Source: Pseudomonadales bacterium (GTDB taxonomy: Bacteria; Pseudomonadota; Gammaproteobacteria; Pseudomonadales; IMCC2047). Taken from it: 64,000 nucleotides of DNA. Positions 26,613 to 34,400 of this stretch are shown here, piece after piece. The translations under genes and the position numbers were made by a program. Numbering within the stretch: position 1 is the first letter of the stretch; each line of letters starts with the position of its first letter. Under the pieces are notes generated by a model. The model was not told the DNA's origin. It saw nothing but the letters and a program-made list of their open reading frames with translations, and made no database searches. The stretch covers positions 124,001 to 188,000 of the forward strand of contig JACKNY010000002.1 of assembly GCA_024234615.1 (NCBI GenBank), given 5' to 3'.

Positions 26613-28334
26613 ATGTCCCATAGAGCGCATCTTTTTTCCTTGCGTGTTGGTCACGCCTTTCGAGATTCATGTCTGGGCAAAGATCGTTACAACCTGACAT
26701 TTTTGACGAGAGACATACTGGCCGGGATTACGGTCGGAATCATAGCGATTCCACTGGCTATGGCCCTGGCCATTGCCAGTGGAGTTGCGCCACAGTACGG
26801 GCTGTATACTGCGATTATTGGGGGCTTTGTCATTGCCTTAACAGGCGGAAGCCGTTATAGCATATCCGGCCCAACAGCCGCATTTGTCGTCATCCTTTAT
26901 CCAATAGCACAGCGACATGGGCTTGCCGGTTTACTGCTAGCCACTTTTTTAGCAGGCTTAATTCTCATTGCTATGGCTTACGCTCGCGTCGGTCGTTTCA
27001 TTGAATATATTCCGGAATCGGTAACACTTGGATTCACGGGCGGTATCGCTGTTGTTATCGCCACCTTACAAGTAAAAGATTTTCTCGGTCTCTCCGTTCA
27101 GGAAATGCCAGAACACTATGTCGACAAGGTCTGGCTGCTCGCAAGCTCAGTCAGCGAGTTTGACAGCCCGAGTCTTTTTGTTGCTCTGGCAACATTGGTT
27201 ATCATGCTTTCCTGGTCTAAGCTAAAAACCTCAATCCCTCCCCATTTGGCTGGCGTAATATGCGCCAGCCTATTAGGCGTAATTCTCGTAAACTTAGGCT
27301 ATGACGTAGAAACTATCGGCTCTCGATTTTCCTACCTTTTGCCGGACGGATCGCAGGGTATGGGTATACCGCCTTATCTACCAGATTTTGCCTGGCCATG
27401 GCAACGGCCAGGCCCTGCTGGACAACCGTTGCAATTAAACTGGGATTTATTTGTTAATTTGCTCCCTTCTGCTTTTGCTATTGCAATGTTGGGCGCTATC
27501 GAATCTTTGCTCTGTGCTGTGGTGTTGGACGGAATGACCGGAAAACGCCATAGTGCAAATAGTGAACTACTTGGGCAGGGCTTAGGTAATATCATTGCGC
27601 CTTTCTTTGGCGGGATTACCGCAACAGCGGCTATCGCACGCTCCGCCGTAAATGTGAAAGTCGGCGCACAGTCGCCTGTCGCGGCAATGATCCATTCTCT
27701 GGTCGTTCTCGTTGGCTTGGTTTTGCTTGCGCCATCGTTAGCCTATTTGCCAATGCCAGCAATGGCCGCATTATTGATGGTCGTCGCCTGGAATATGAGT
27801 GAAGCGCCAAAATCGCTGCATCTTATCAGGCATTCACCCGTCCGTGATATTTTCGTTTTCGTCACCTGCTTAACACTGACGGTATTTTTTGACATGGTGA
27901 TCGCCATCACGGTGGGTGTTTTGTTAGCCTGCATTCTATTTGTCAATGAAATAGCCGCCATGACGAAGGTGACTGACATTACTGACAACAATAAACTGGT
28001 CGATGTAAAAATCCCTGAAAACTGGGCGGTACTCAAAATTAACGGCCCGCTCTTTTTTGCCGCTGCAGATCGGATATTTGGCGAAATTCCTTCACGAATG
28101 ACAACTCTCGACGGAGTAATTCTCTACATGGATGGGGTCACAATACTTGATGCTGGCGGAGTTGCCGCAATGAATAAGCTGGTGGCTTATTGTGCAAAAG
28201 AAGGCAAACAAATATTTTTTGCCGACCTGCAATTTCAACCACTAAAAACTCTTGCACGAGCCAATATAAAACCTCTTAGCGGAGTTACCTCATTTTTTCC
28301 TACATTGAATGAAGCCATCCATTCCTTTAATTGA
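26613..28334 (+). CDS. SulP-family anion transporter with STAS domain
   Basis: A 573-residue inner-membrane anion transporter of the SLC26/SulP family. Ten or more membrane segments span residues 30-430 (TRDILAGITVGIIAIPLAMALAI at the first, the family signature GLYTAIIGGFVIALTGGSRY near residue 68). A cytoplasmic STAS domain covers about 450-570 (ILKINGPLFFAAAD, DGVTILDAGGVAAMNKL). Family members move sulfate, bicarbonate or dicarboxylates with protons or sodium. It is divergent from pckA and followed by a small hypothetical gene. Bicarbonate or a C4-dicarboxylate would suit the neighbour, but the substrate is inference. Confidence 0.93.
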   Translation: MSHRAHLFSLRVGHAFRDSCLGKDRYNLTFLTRDILAGITVGIIAIPLAMALAIASGVAPQYGLYTAIIGGFVIALTGGSRYSISGPTAAFVVILYPIAQRHGLAGLLLATFLAGLILIAMAYARVGRFIEYIPESVTLGFTGGIAVVIATLQVKDFLGLSVQEMPEHYVDKVWLLASSVSEFDSPSLFVALATLVIMLSWSKLKTSIPPHLAGVICASLLGVILVNLGYDVETIGSRFSYLLPDGSQGMGIPPYLPDFAWPWQRPGPAGQPLQLNWDLFVNLLPSAFAIAMLGAIESLLCAVVLDGMTGKRHSANSELLGQGLGNIIAPFFGGITATAAIARSAVNVKVGAQSPVAAMIHSLVVLVGLVLLAPSLAYLPMPAMAALLMVVAWNMSEAPKSLHLIRHSPVRDIFVFVTCLTLTVFFDMVIAITVGVLLACILFVNEIAAMTKVTDITDNNKLVDVKIPENWAVLKINGPLFFAAADRIFGEIPSRMTTLDGVILYMDGVTILDAGGVAAMNKLVAYCAKEGKQIFFADLQFQPLKTLARANIKPLSGVTSFFPTLNEAIHSFN

Positions 28335-28348
28335 TCGGTAACATTACG

Positions 28349-28579
28349 ATGAAAATATCAGAAGCAAAGCGCAAATTAAACCTGAATTATTTTGATTTCG
28401 TGGAAATCAGAAAAACCCCAGGCAAGTTAAATGAATACTTTGTATCGCTATATAGTCATGATGGAAAATCATTCTTCCTTTCCAGGGAAGACGATTCTGT
28501 TTTATCCTCAAATAAAATAGATGAAATTATTTCTGTGTTACAGGAAATCGGTTTCAAAAAAGCGAAGATATATTTTTAA
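28349..28579 (+). CDS. Small hypothetical protein after SulP gene
   Basis: A 76-residue protein of unknown function starting MKISEAKRKLNLNYFDFVEI, mixed charged and hydrophobic, without a signal peptide or membrane segment. I start at the ATG at 28349; the TTG 18 bases earlier overlaps the end of the SulP gene and is less likely. Close spacing (15 bp after the SulP stop) suggests one transcript. The second half, SFFLSREDDSVLSSNKIDE, IISVLQEIGFKKAKIYF, looks like a small alpha-beta fold. I do not recognise a family. Confidence 0.55.
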   Translation: MKISEAKRKLNLNYFDFVEIRKTPGKLNEYFVSLYSHDGKSFFLSREDDSVLSSNKIDEIISVLQEIGFKKAKIYF

Positions 28580-28603
28580 GGAGGCTTCAACATCAGCACT
28601 TGC

Positions 28604-28720
28604 ATGCAGGTTGGTACCAGTGGTTATAGTGCCCCCGGAATTAAACGATTCCAGCTTCTCAAAACTGAAACTTCGATAATCAGTCAAAGCCTAACATTTA
28701 GTAATGAGAGGTGGTGTTTC
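28604..28720 (+). pseudogene. Relic of a DUF72 (YecE-like) gene start
   Basis: The frame from the ATG at 28604 begins MQVGTSGYSAPG; the motif VGTSGYS is the N-terminal signature of DUF72 proteins. After about ten residues the reading departs from the family and stops at 28721-28723. Upstream is a strong AAGGAGG, though 20 bases away. A short leftover of a truncated gene is the likeliest reading; a chance match cannot be excluded. Apart from this, 28580-28928 shows no feature. Confidence 0.35.
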
Positions 28721-28928
28721 TAGGAATTATCAGGTAAAAATTCAATCAGTATGAATCCGTTTATTTGATTAGTTTTCAAGCATCACCATCGATCAGCACC
28801 AACCAACAATAAATCAGGATTATTTATGTTGTCAGCCTATCCTTCCCAAGTAATGATTAAAAATTCGCATTTACTCATTGAAACTGCGATAACAATTTTT
28901 CATTTTTTAACTGCTTAACGCCCTAAAA

Positions 28929-30182
28929 ATGTCCCGGGGTTTAGTGACCGATGGTTCAACAACAAAGCCATCACGAAGATGGGTTGTTACCTTTTTGTTG
29001 CTGATGATACTGGTCGGTCTGAATTTACGACCTGCGCTTACATCTCTGGCACCAGTGTTATCAAGAATTCAGCAAGACCTTGGTCTTTCAGTCAGCGCCA
29101 TTGGCGCCCTCACTACCCTACCGGTTCTCTGTCTCGGAATCTTTGCACCCCTGGCGCCATGGTTATCACGACGCTTAGGCATAGAACGCAGCCTTTCCCT
29201 TGCATTGCTCGTGCTGGCTATAGCGCAGACGGTTCGCGCAAGCCACTCTATCTGGCTATTATTTCTCGGCACTCTAATGGCGGGGGCCGCTATCGGTGTC
29301 TGCGGTGCGCTGCTTCCAGGCTTGGTTAAACGGGAGCTCCCCCTGGGAGCAGATCTTATGACCGGTGTGTATACCATGGCTTTATGTCTTGGTGGTATGT
29401 TGGGCGCCGGTCTTAGCATCCCATTAGCACAATGGTTAGGCGGCTGGGATTATAGTCTGGCCAGTTGGTCAATACTGGCGCTAGCGGCATTACTAGCTTG
29501 GCGTCTGTTGATGCCGCATCCTTGGCCGGAGCATCGTCCCAAACCGATGGGCATCGTTAAAACAACAAAGCTCTGGACTAACGTGCTAGCTTGGCAGGTA
29601 ACGCTGCTGATGGGCACCCAGTCTTCCGTGGCATACATCGTCTTCGGCTGGTTGCCCACGCTATTACATTATCGTGGTATCAGTGAGGTGGAAGCCGGTT
29701 TACTGTTGGCTACAACAATGCTGGCCCAGTTATTCTCGGCACTCGCTGCTCCCTGGCTTGCCAGGCTCGGGCAGGATCAGCGTCCGGCACTCTTGTTGCT
29801 GCTCACTTTTACCGGGACCGGTCTGCTACTTTTATTGCTCGGGCCACTGTCTTTAAAGTGGGCGAGCGTGGTTATTCTCGGCCTTGGCCAAGGAGGCAGC
29901 TTTAGCCTTAACCTAGCCCTAATTGTGCTGCGCAGCGGTAACTCTACCCTAGCTGGCCAGCTTTCAGGCATGGTACAGGGGGTGGGTTATAGCTTAGCAG
30001 CCCTCGGTCCGCTTTGCGTTGGCGTACTGTTAGAACTTGATACAAGTTTGGCTGATATCAGTCTCCTGCTAACCACCATCATTCTGGCAGCAGTTATCCT
30101 GGCACTACTGGCAGGTCGCCGTTTGTGTATAGAAACAGATAGCCAGGGTAGGCTTATCACCAGAGACGATCGAAATGCTTAA
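28929..30182 (+). CDS. MFS transporter, CynX/NimT family
   Basis: A 417-residue twelve-segment transporter. The opening LLMILVGLNLRPALTSLAPVL and GALLPGLVKRELP near residue 125 mark the CynX/NimT group (cyanate, 2-nitroimidazole and related small-compound transporters). The substrate here is unknown, and no cyanase gene is adjacent. It is convergent with the L-serine dehydratase gene, 62 bp apart. No ribosome site of note is seen in front of the ATG, so the start is the least certain part. Confidence 0.88.
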   Translation: MSRGLVTDGSTTKPSRRWVVTFLLLMILVGLNLRPALTSLAPVLSRIQQDLGLSVSAIGALTTLPVLCLGIFAPLAPWLSRRLGIERSLSLALLVLAIAQTVRASHSIWLLFLGTLMAGAAIGVCGALLPGLVKRELPLGADLMTGVYTMALCLGGMLGAGLSIPLAQWLGGWDYSLASWSILALAALLAWRLLMPHPWPEHRPKPMGIVKTTKLWTNVLAWQVTLLMGTQSSVAYIVFGWLPTLLHYRGISEVEAGLLLATTMLAQLFSALAAPWLARLGQDQRPALLLLLTFTGTGLLLLLLGPLSLKWASVVILGLGQGGSFSLNLALIVLRSGNSTLAGQLSGMVQGVGYSLAALGPLCVGVLLELDTSLADISLLLTTIILAAVILALLAGRRLCIETDSQGRLITRDDRNA

Positions 30183-30244
30183 ATCCGTTCTATTCTTCAT
30201 GTTCTTAACCACATTTTGAGCGCCAAATAAACAGCCAATAACCG

Positions 30245-31645
30245 CTAACATTCAATAATATTGACCGGCACTTCAATCACATTAATCGCCAAGCCACCAC
30301 GCGCTGTTTCTTTATATTTGTCCTGCATATCCCGACCAGTTTCGCGCATGGTTTTGATCACTTTATCCAGTGACACGAAATGACAGCCGTCACCGCGCAA
30401 TGCCATACGTGCTGAACTAATAGCCTTGACTGAAGCCATCGCATTGCGTTCGATACAGGGCACCTGAACCAATCCACCAATGGGATCGCAGGTTAAGCCC
30501 AAATTATGCTCCATCGCGATTTCTGCCGCATTTTCGACCTGTTCCGGCGTACCTCCTAAAACCTCAGTCAGTGCACCAGCAGCCATCGAGCAGGCGGCAC
30601 CCACTTCACCCTGACAACCAACTTCTGCCCCACTGATCGAGGCATTTTCCTTATAGAGGATACCGATCGCTGCCGCAGTTAACAGAAACCGCATGACTCC
30701 TTCTTGATTCGCTCCCGGAACGAAGCGAGTGTAATAGTGCAATACCGCAGGAATAATACCTGCTGCTCCGTTGGTTGGTGCAGTAACCACCCGGCCACCC
30801 GCCGCATTTTCTTCATTGACGGCCAATGCATACAGAGTCACCCAATCTATGACAGTCAGCGGATCCGACAAAGACGCTTCCGGGTAGCTTAGCAATTGAC
30901 GGTATAAATTCGGCGCCCGGCGTTTGACTTGTAGCCCACCGGGCAAGATGCCATCATTCTGGTAACCCCTTTGCACAGATTCCTGCATTACCTGCCATAA
31001 CTGCAGTAATTTCAATTTAATCTCCGCTTCCGTATGCCAGGCTTTTTCATTTTGCCACATGAGTTCACTCACACTCAGAGTCTGTGCTTTACAGAGTTCC
31101 AATAGTCTGGCCCCTGTCTTGAACGGGTAAGCAACCTGAGTGCGATCCTCAATGATTCTATTTTCGCCCGCCGCGTCCTCGTTGAGGACGAACCCTCCTC
31201 CAACCGAATAATAGGTTTTGGCTGTAATTAACTGATTACTGGAATCAAAGGCGCTGAAAATCATCCCGTTGGGGTGAAATGGCAGGCTGGCAAGCTTATG
31301 CAATACCAGATCCTGTTTTTCATTAAAGACTATCTCATGACAACCTAACAGCTTTAGTCGGCCGCCATCTTTAATCGCCGCAATGCGTGCAGACATAGAA
31401 GGAATATCCACATCTTCCGGCGTTTCACCTTCCAGCCCCAATAAAATAGCTTTAGGCGAACCATGCCCTCTGCCGGTTGCACCCAGCGAACCATAGAGTT
31501 CAACTTTGACACAGGCCACCTGATCAAGAACCAGCACCTCTGCAAGTTCATGCACAAATGTATAGGCCGCCCGCATAGGCCCTACAGTATGAGAACTGGA
31601 GGGGCCAATACCGATTTTAAAAAGATCGAAAACGCTAATGGTCAT
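30245..31645 (-). CDS. L-serine ammonia-lyase (iron-sulfur, single chain)
   Basis: A 466-residue enzyme that turns L-serine into pyruvate and ammonia. The N-terminal beta-type domain begins SVFDLFKIGIGPSSSHTVGP and the alpha-type domain follows from about residue 190. The cysteines that hold the [4Fe-4S] cluster lie in CQGEVGAACSMAAGALTEV and LTCDPIGGLVQVPC. This is the sdaA/sdaB/tdcG class. I take the ATG at 31645; another ATG three codons upstream is possible. A small interrupted gene precedes it on the same strand. Confidence 0.95.
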   Translation of the reverse strand: MTISVFDLFKIGIGPSSSHTVGPMRAAYTFVHELAEVLVLDQVACVKVELYGSLGATGRGHGSPKAILLGLEGETPEDVDIPSMSARIAAIKDGGRLKLLGCHEIVFNEKQDLVLHKLASLPFHPNGMIFSAFDSSNQLITAKTYYSVGGGFVLNEDAAGENRIIEDRTQVAYPFKTGARLLELCKAQTLSVSELMWQNEKAWHTEAEIKLKLLQLWQVMQESVQRGYQNDGILPGGLQVKRRAPNLYRQLLSYPEASLSDPLTVIDWVTLYALAVNEENAAGGRVVTAPTNGAAGIIPAVLHYYTRFVPGANQEGVMRFLLTAAAIGILYKENASISGAEVGCQGEVGAACSMAAGALTEVLGGTPEQVENAAEIAMEHNLGLTCDPIGGLVQVPCIERNAMASVKAISSARMALRGDGCHFVSLDKVIKTMRETGRDMQDKYKETARGGLAINVIEVPVNIIEC

Positions 31646-31705
31646 GAATGTCATCCGCTATCTAACCGATAGAAAATTTAATTATCAAGGCTTTGGCAAT
31701 AGTCT

Positions 31706-31990
31706 CTAGCAAACCAGAAAATCCCGGCATAACCTCAGCACCTTTTCACAAGCCTGACCGGCCAACTCAGGGTTATCCATCTCATCCAATAGATCGCACA
31801 TCCAACTCGCCAGATGTGAATTTTCCACCTCCTTCAATAGCACTATATTTTTCCCGGAACAATTCTGGCTTGACACTATCCGTAAGGTGGCAGGTATGGC
31901 GAGACTTAAATCCAAAAATTTATCGCCTTACCAAATACCAGGATCAAAATATGTCAGTTGATCGGCTTGATAAGCCGACTGCCGAAACAT
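31706..31990 (-). pseudogene. Small gene interrupted by an in-frame TAA
   Basis: From an ATG at 31990 with AGAGGG just in front, the reverse strand reads MFRQSAYQADQLTYFDPGIW, then TAA, then continues in the same frame for 73 codons to a proper stop (DLSLAIPATLRIVSSQNC near the middle, CEKVLRLCRDFLVC at the end). The second part is protein-like and could start at a TTG at 31915. Either it is a small gene with a nonsense mutation, or a 69-residue protein with a rare start. Function unknown. It lies 61 bp upstream of the L-serine dehydratase start, in the same direction. Confidence 0.35.
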
Positions 31991-32287
31991 AAAGCCCTCT
32001 ATTCTTTATTTAGTTTCGACAACCTCTATTCGCTTTGAACATAAGTACCAAAACAACCTAAGAACAATGATAATAGATCCTTTATAAATATTTGTTAAAT
32101 TAATAGTGGAAATATTTATATTTATATTATTAATAACAAATCATAGGTGTAAGCATATTATCTACCCCAAGTTTATCGGATATGCCTCTAAGGATTGGTG
32201 ATAAAATTTATAAGGTTGGAGATTTAACTGCGGCGTTTTAAAAACTAGGCGCAGTAATGTACAAGGCTATTGGATTAATCCCAAAAA
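31991..32287. other. AT-rich intergenic stretch
   Basis: About 300 bp between the interrupted small gene and the TRIC-like gene. I see no ORF that looks like a protein, no RNA gene and no convincing stem-loop. It is clearly AT-rich around 32090-32160, which fits promoter DNA but gives no specific site. Confidence 0.4.
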
Positions 32288-32935
32288 TTACTCATCGCCC
32301 CTAGTTTTATCGGGGTGATAGGACGGCAAACTTAGTCCCCAAATTATCGCGAGACTTCTTAAAATAAAAGCGATTAGAAATCCCCCAATAGCCGCAGTGT
32401 CTTCATTGGCACCCATCCAATGAAGCAGTAAATATACCGTGGCGCCTGAGACTGCCGCCGTAACATAAATCTCACGTGTGCCTAAAACTAAATCATAGCC
32501 ACAAAGCACATCCCGCATAATACCGCCAAAACTTGCGGTAATGACTCCCATACAAATACAAATAAGCGGAGAAACACCTTGTTGTACCGCGATCTGTGTT
32601 CCAATGACACAAAACAGTGATAGACCAAGAGCATCCATCCAAATTAATGCTTTAGCTCTTGACGCTATGATCGGGACAAGAAAGTAGGTAAGACCTGAGA
32701 GCAACAAGCAAAGGCCAACGTAAGTAGCGTCTTCGACCCAGTAGACAGGAAATCTACCAAGCAGCAAATCTCTGGCAGTACCGCCACCAAGCCCGGTTAA
32801 TGTGCCAATCAGCATAAAACCCAGAATATCCATATTCTTGCGTGCAGCATCTAATGCCCCGGAAATAGCAAAAACGGCAATACCAAACAGCCCAAGCCAA
32901 TTGACAACTGAGCTTAAATCCAATAATCCAAACAT
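32288..32935 (-). CDS. TRIC-type cation channel (UPF0126, YadS/YicG-like)
   Basis: A 215-residue inner-membrane protein with about seven hydrophobic segments arranged as an internal repeat: FAISGALDAARKNMDILGF and GGTARDLLLGRFPVYW in the first half, and LSLFCVIGTQIAVQQG and GGIMRDVLCG in the second. The GGxxRD motif in each half is the hallmark of the bacterial TRIC family (trimeric intracellular cation channel relatives, passing K+). It is a single gene, on the side of the accessory block that I think is the old chromosome. The 220 bp from 32936 to 33155 downstream of its start hold no gene. Confidence 0.9.
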   Translation of the reverse strand: MFGLLDLSSVVNWLGLFGIAVFAISGALDAARKNMDILGFMLIGTLTGLGGGTARDLLLGRFPVYWVEDATYVGLCLLLSGLTYFLVPIIASRAKALIWMDALGLSLFCVIGTQIAVQQGVSPLICICMGVITASFGGIMRDVLCGYDLVLGTREIYVTAAVSGATVYLLLHWMGANEDTAAIGGFLIAFILRSLAIIWGLSLPSYHPDKTRGDE

Positions 32936-33155
32936 TAAGATTAACTATTTAACCAAAGGTCGGCTCAATATATCGAGGATTGAATATAATAACTAGCCTT
33001 GCCGCAATTTCTCACCGATAGAAAATCCATCGGCTTTTAGAACGAAATTTCAGTACGTCAATCTCATGCCACAAACTAACTGGTTTTAATTAGCAGAATC
33101 GTCTAAGGACTCAAAGTGATGGCGTATTTAGAAAGAACAGGTTGCTTGTCAGCAC

Positions 33156-33188
33156 ATAAAAAAAGCCCCGGAGTTTTATCCGGGGCTT
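33156..33188 (-). terminator. Rho-independent terminator (reverse strand)
   Basis: AAGCCCCGGA (33163-33172) and TCCGGGGCTT (33179-33188) form a perfect 10-bp stem around a 6-base loop. Read on the reverse strand it is followed by a run of seven T. It would end reverse-strand transcripts arriving from the accessory block, or from a tRNA gene that once stood where the tRNA-Lys relic lies. Confidence 0.85.
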
Positions 33189-33273
33189 AAGGTTTCACAA
33201 GGGAGGGTAAACTGGGTACTACATCATTCGTAAAAAGTAGACCCACTCAAAATCATATAGTTCAGAAAAATTT

Positions 33274-33422
33274 AATGGGGCAACCGTTAGTGGTTACTAT
33301 TGCTTGAATAACTTTGAAATAGTAGGCCGTGCTGAATTCGAGCCAGAGGCCTATCGGCTAAAAGCCATCCAAAATAAAGACAATTTATTGTTATTATTAA
33401 CTTTTTAGTGGGGTTGCCCATT
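33274..33422. repeat. Near-perfect 12-bp inverted repeat bounding 149 bp
   Basis: AATGGGGCAACC (33274-33285) and GGGTTGCCCATT (33411-33422) are inverted copies that differ only by the place of one base. They enclose the tRNA-Lys relic. This could be the ends of a very small non-autonomous element or a long-range hairpin; no flanking direct repeat is obvious. Confidence 0.3.
33320..33368 (-). pseudogene. Decayed 3' part of a tRNA-Lys gene
   Basis: Read on the reverse strand, this 49-base stretch matches the intact tRNA-Lys at 42561-42636 from the anticodon arm (CTTTTAG against CTTTTAA) through the T-arm (TCGAAT) to the end (ACGGCCTACTA against ACGGCCCACCA), with roughly three-quarters of bases the same. 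The D-arm and acceptor 5' half are absent. Stems are weakened, so it is not a working tRNA. Its orientation and position fit the displaced tRNA 3' end left at the far edge of an integrated island. Confidence 0.65.
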
Positions 33423-33495
33423 GCGATTATCACCATAAAGCACGACAAAGCATAACTCTGTCCGGCAAATCAGTGGCTCTCGGGATATTAATCTA

Positions 33496-34047
33496 TCAAC
33501 AGGAAGCCTTCGGCAGCACTTTATCCATCGACCCTTTAAGCACCGTTATCATTAACTCGATATCCTGTTCACCTATAATAAAAGGTGCACCGATACAAAG
33601 AATATCCCGGTATTCACCGGTACCTCCCGGATAGAACATCACGCCCTCGGATAGAGCATGCTCAATCAGTCTGTCGGTTACCCGGCACTCCAAGTCGAAG
33701 CATTCCAGTGTAGATTTATCCTTAACAAATTCCAGGGCAATCATCAGTCCATCACCTCGTACCTCAGCCACATGAGGGTGATCGGAAAATTGATCCGTCA
33801 GGCGCTGTTTTAATTGAGCGCCAATATTTTTGGCCCGCTCCAATAACGATTCGCGCCTCAGGATTTGCAATACCGTGGTAGCCGCGGCGCAGGCCATCGG
33901 CTGAGCGGAGTGGGTGAAGTACATGGGTGTAAATCCTTCATTACTCAGCGTAGAGGCAATCTCATCGGTACCAAACACGCCATTGATGGCGGCGTAGCCA
34001 CTAGATAAGCCCTTACCTACCGCACTGTTCAGCGTGATGCGGAACAC
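33496..34047 (-). pseudogene. C-terminal fragment of a class III aminotransferase
   Basis: The frame holds 183 codons, but only from VGKGLSSGYAAINGVFGTD onward does it match omega-aminotransferases. The lysine of GKGLSSGY is the family's PLP lysine, so the break lies just in front of the active site and about 270 N-terminal residues are missing. Downstream, TPMYFTHSAQPMACAAAT, VAEVRGDGLMIALEFV and a normal C-terminus follow. The seven codons before SAVGKG are not family-like and the DNA upstream has no trace of the missing half. It is a beheaded gene, probably from a rearrangement in the accessory block. Confidence 0.8.
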
Positions 34048-34246
34048 GAAGTTTACGCTTTATTTCTTTTTTATCACGGGTCATAGTGTTGGTTCTCCAA
34101 AAGGATTAGTACAACACGAACGGTCCTATAAGGTAGGACATATCCACAATACACGAGAGCCTTTACTGGACACCGAAAATTATCAAGCAATTCAATACGA
34201 TCTAGTCAACAGGAGGGACACTTACATGTTAGCGCCAACAACCTAA
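34034..34246 (+). pseudogene. Possible relic of a ring-hydroxylating dioxygenase small subunit
   Basis: The forward frame ends with NTREPLLDTENYQAIQYDL, VNRRDTYMLAPTT and a stop. The order R-E-x-x-L-L-D, Y, and a final M-x-P recalls the N-terminal helix of aromatic-ring dioxygenase beta subunits. The first 25 codons look random. The match is by eye and weak. The other sequence of 34048-34400, between the broken aminotransferase and the MFS gene, shows nothing I can name. Confidence 0.2.
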
Positions 34247-34400
34247 GAAAATGGGACAATCGAGCATACAATTCAACAGCGCAAGTAATAGGGCTCTTCG
34301 TCCGCCGTATGGTTATCCCCGCTACAGGGCAATTCACAGTGGCAACTGTTTAATCTTGCCGATGATGCCACTTATACCAAAGTTTAAGGAGAGAGGCTTG

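Noticed and set aside
31693..31992. Forward frame of 99 codons
   Set aside because: The reverse-strand reading of the same DNA is more protein-like and has a ribosome site; the forward one is Pro/Ser/Arg-rich.
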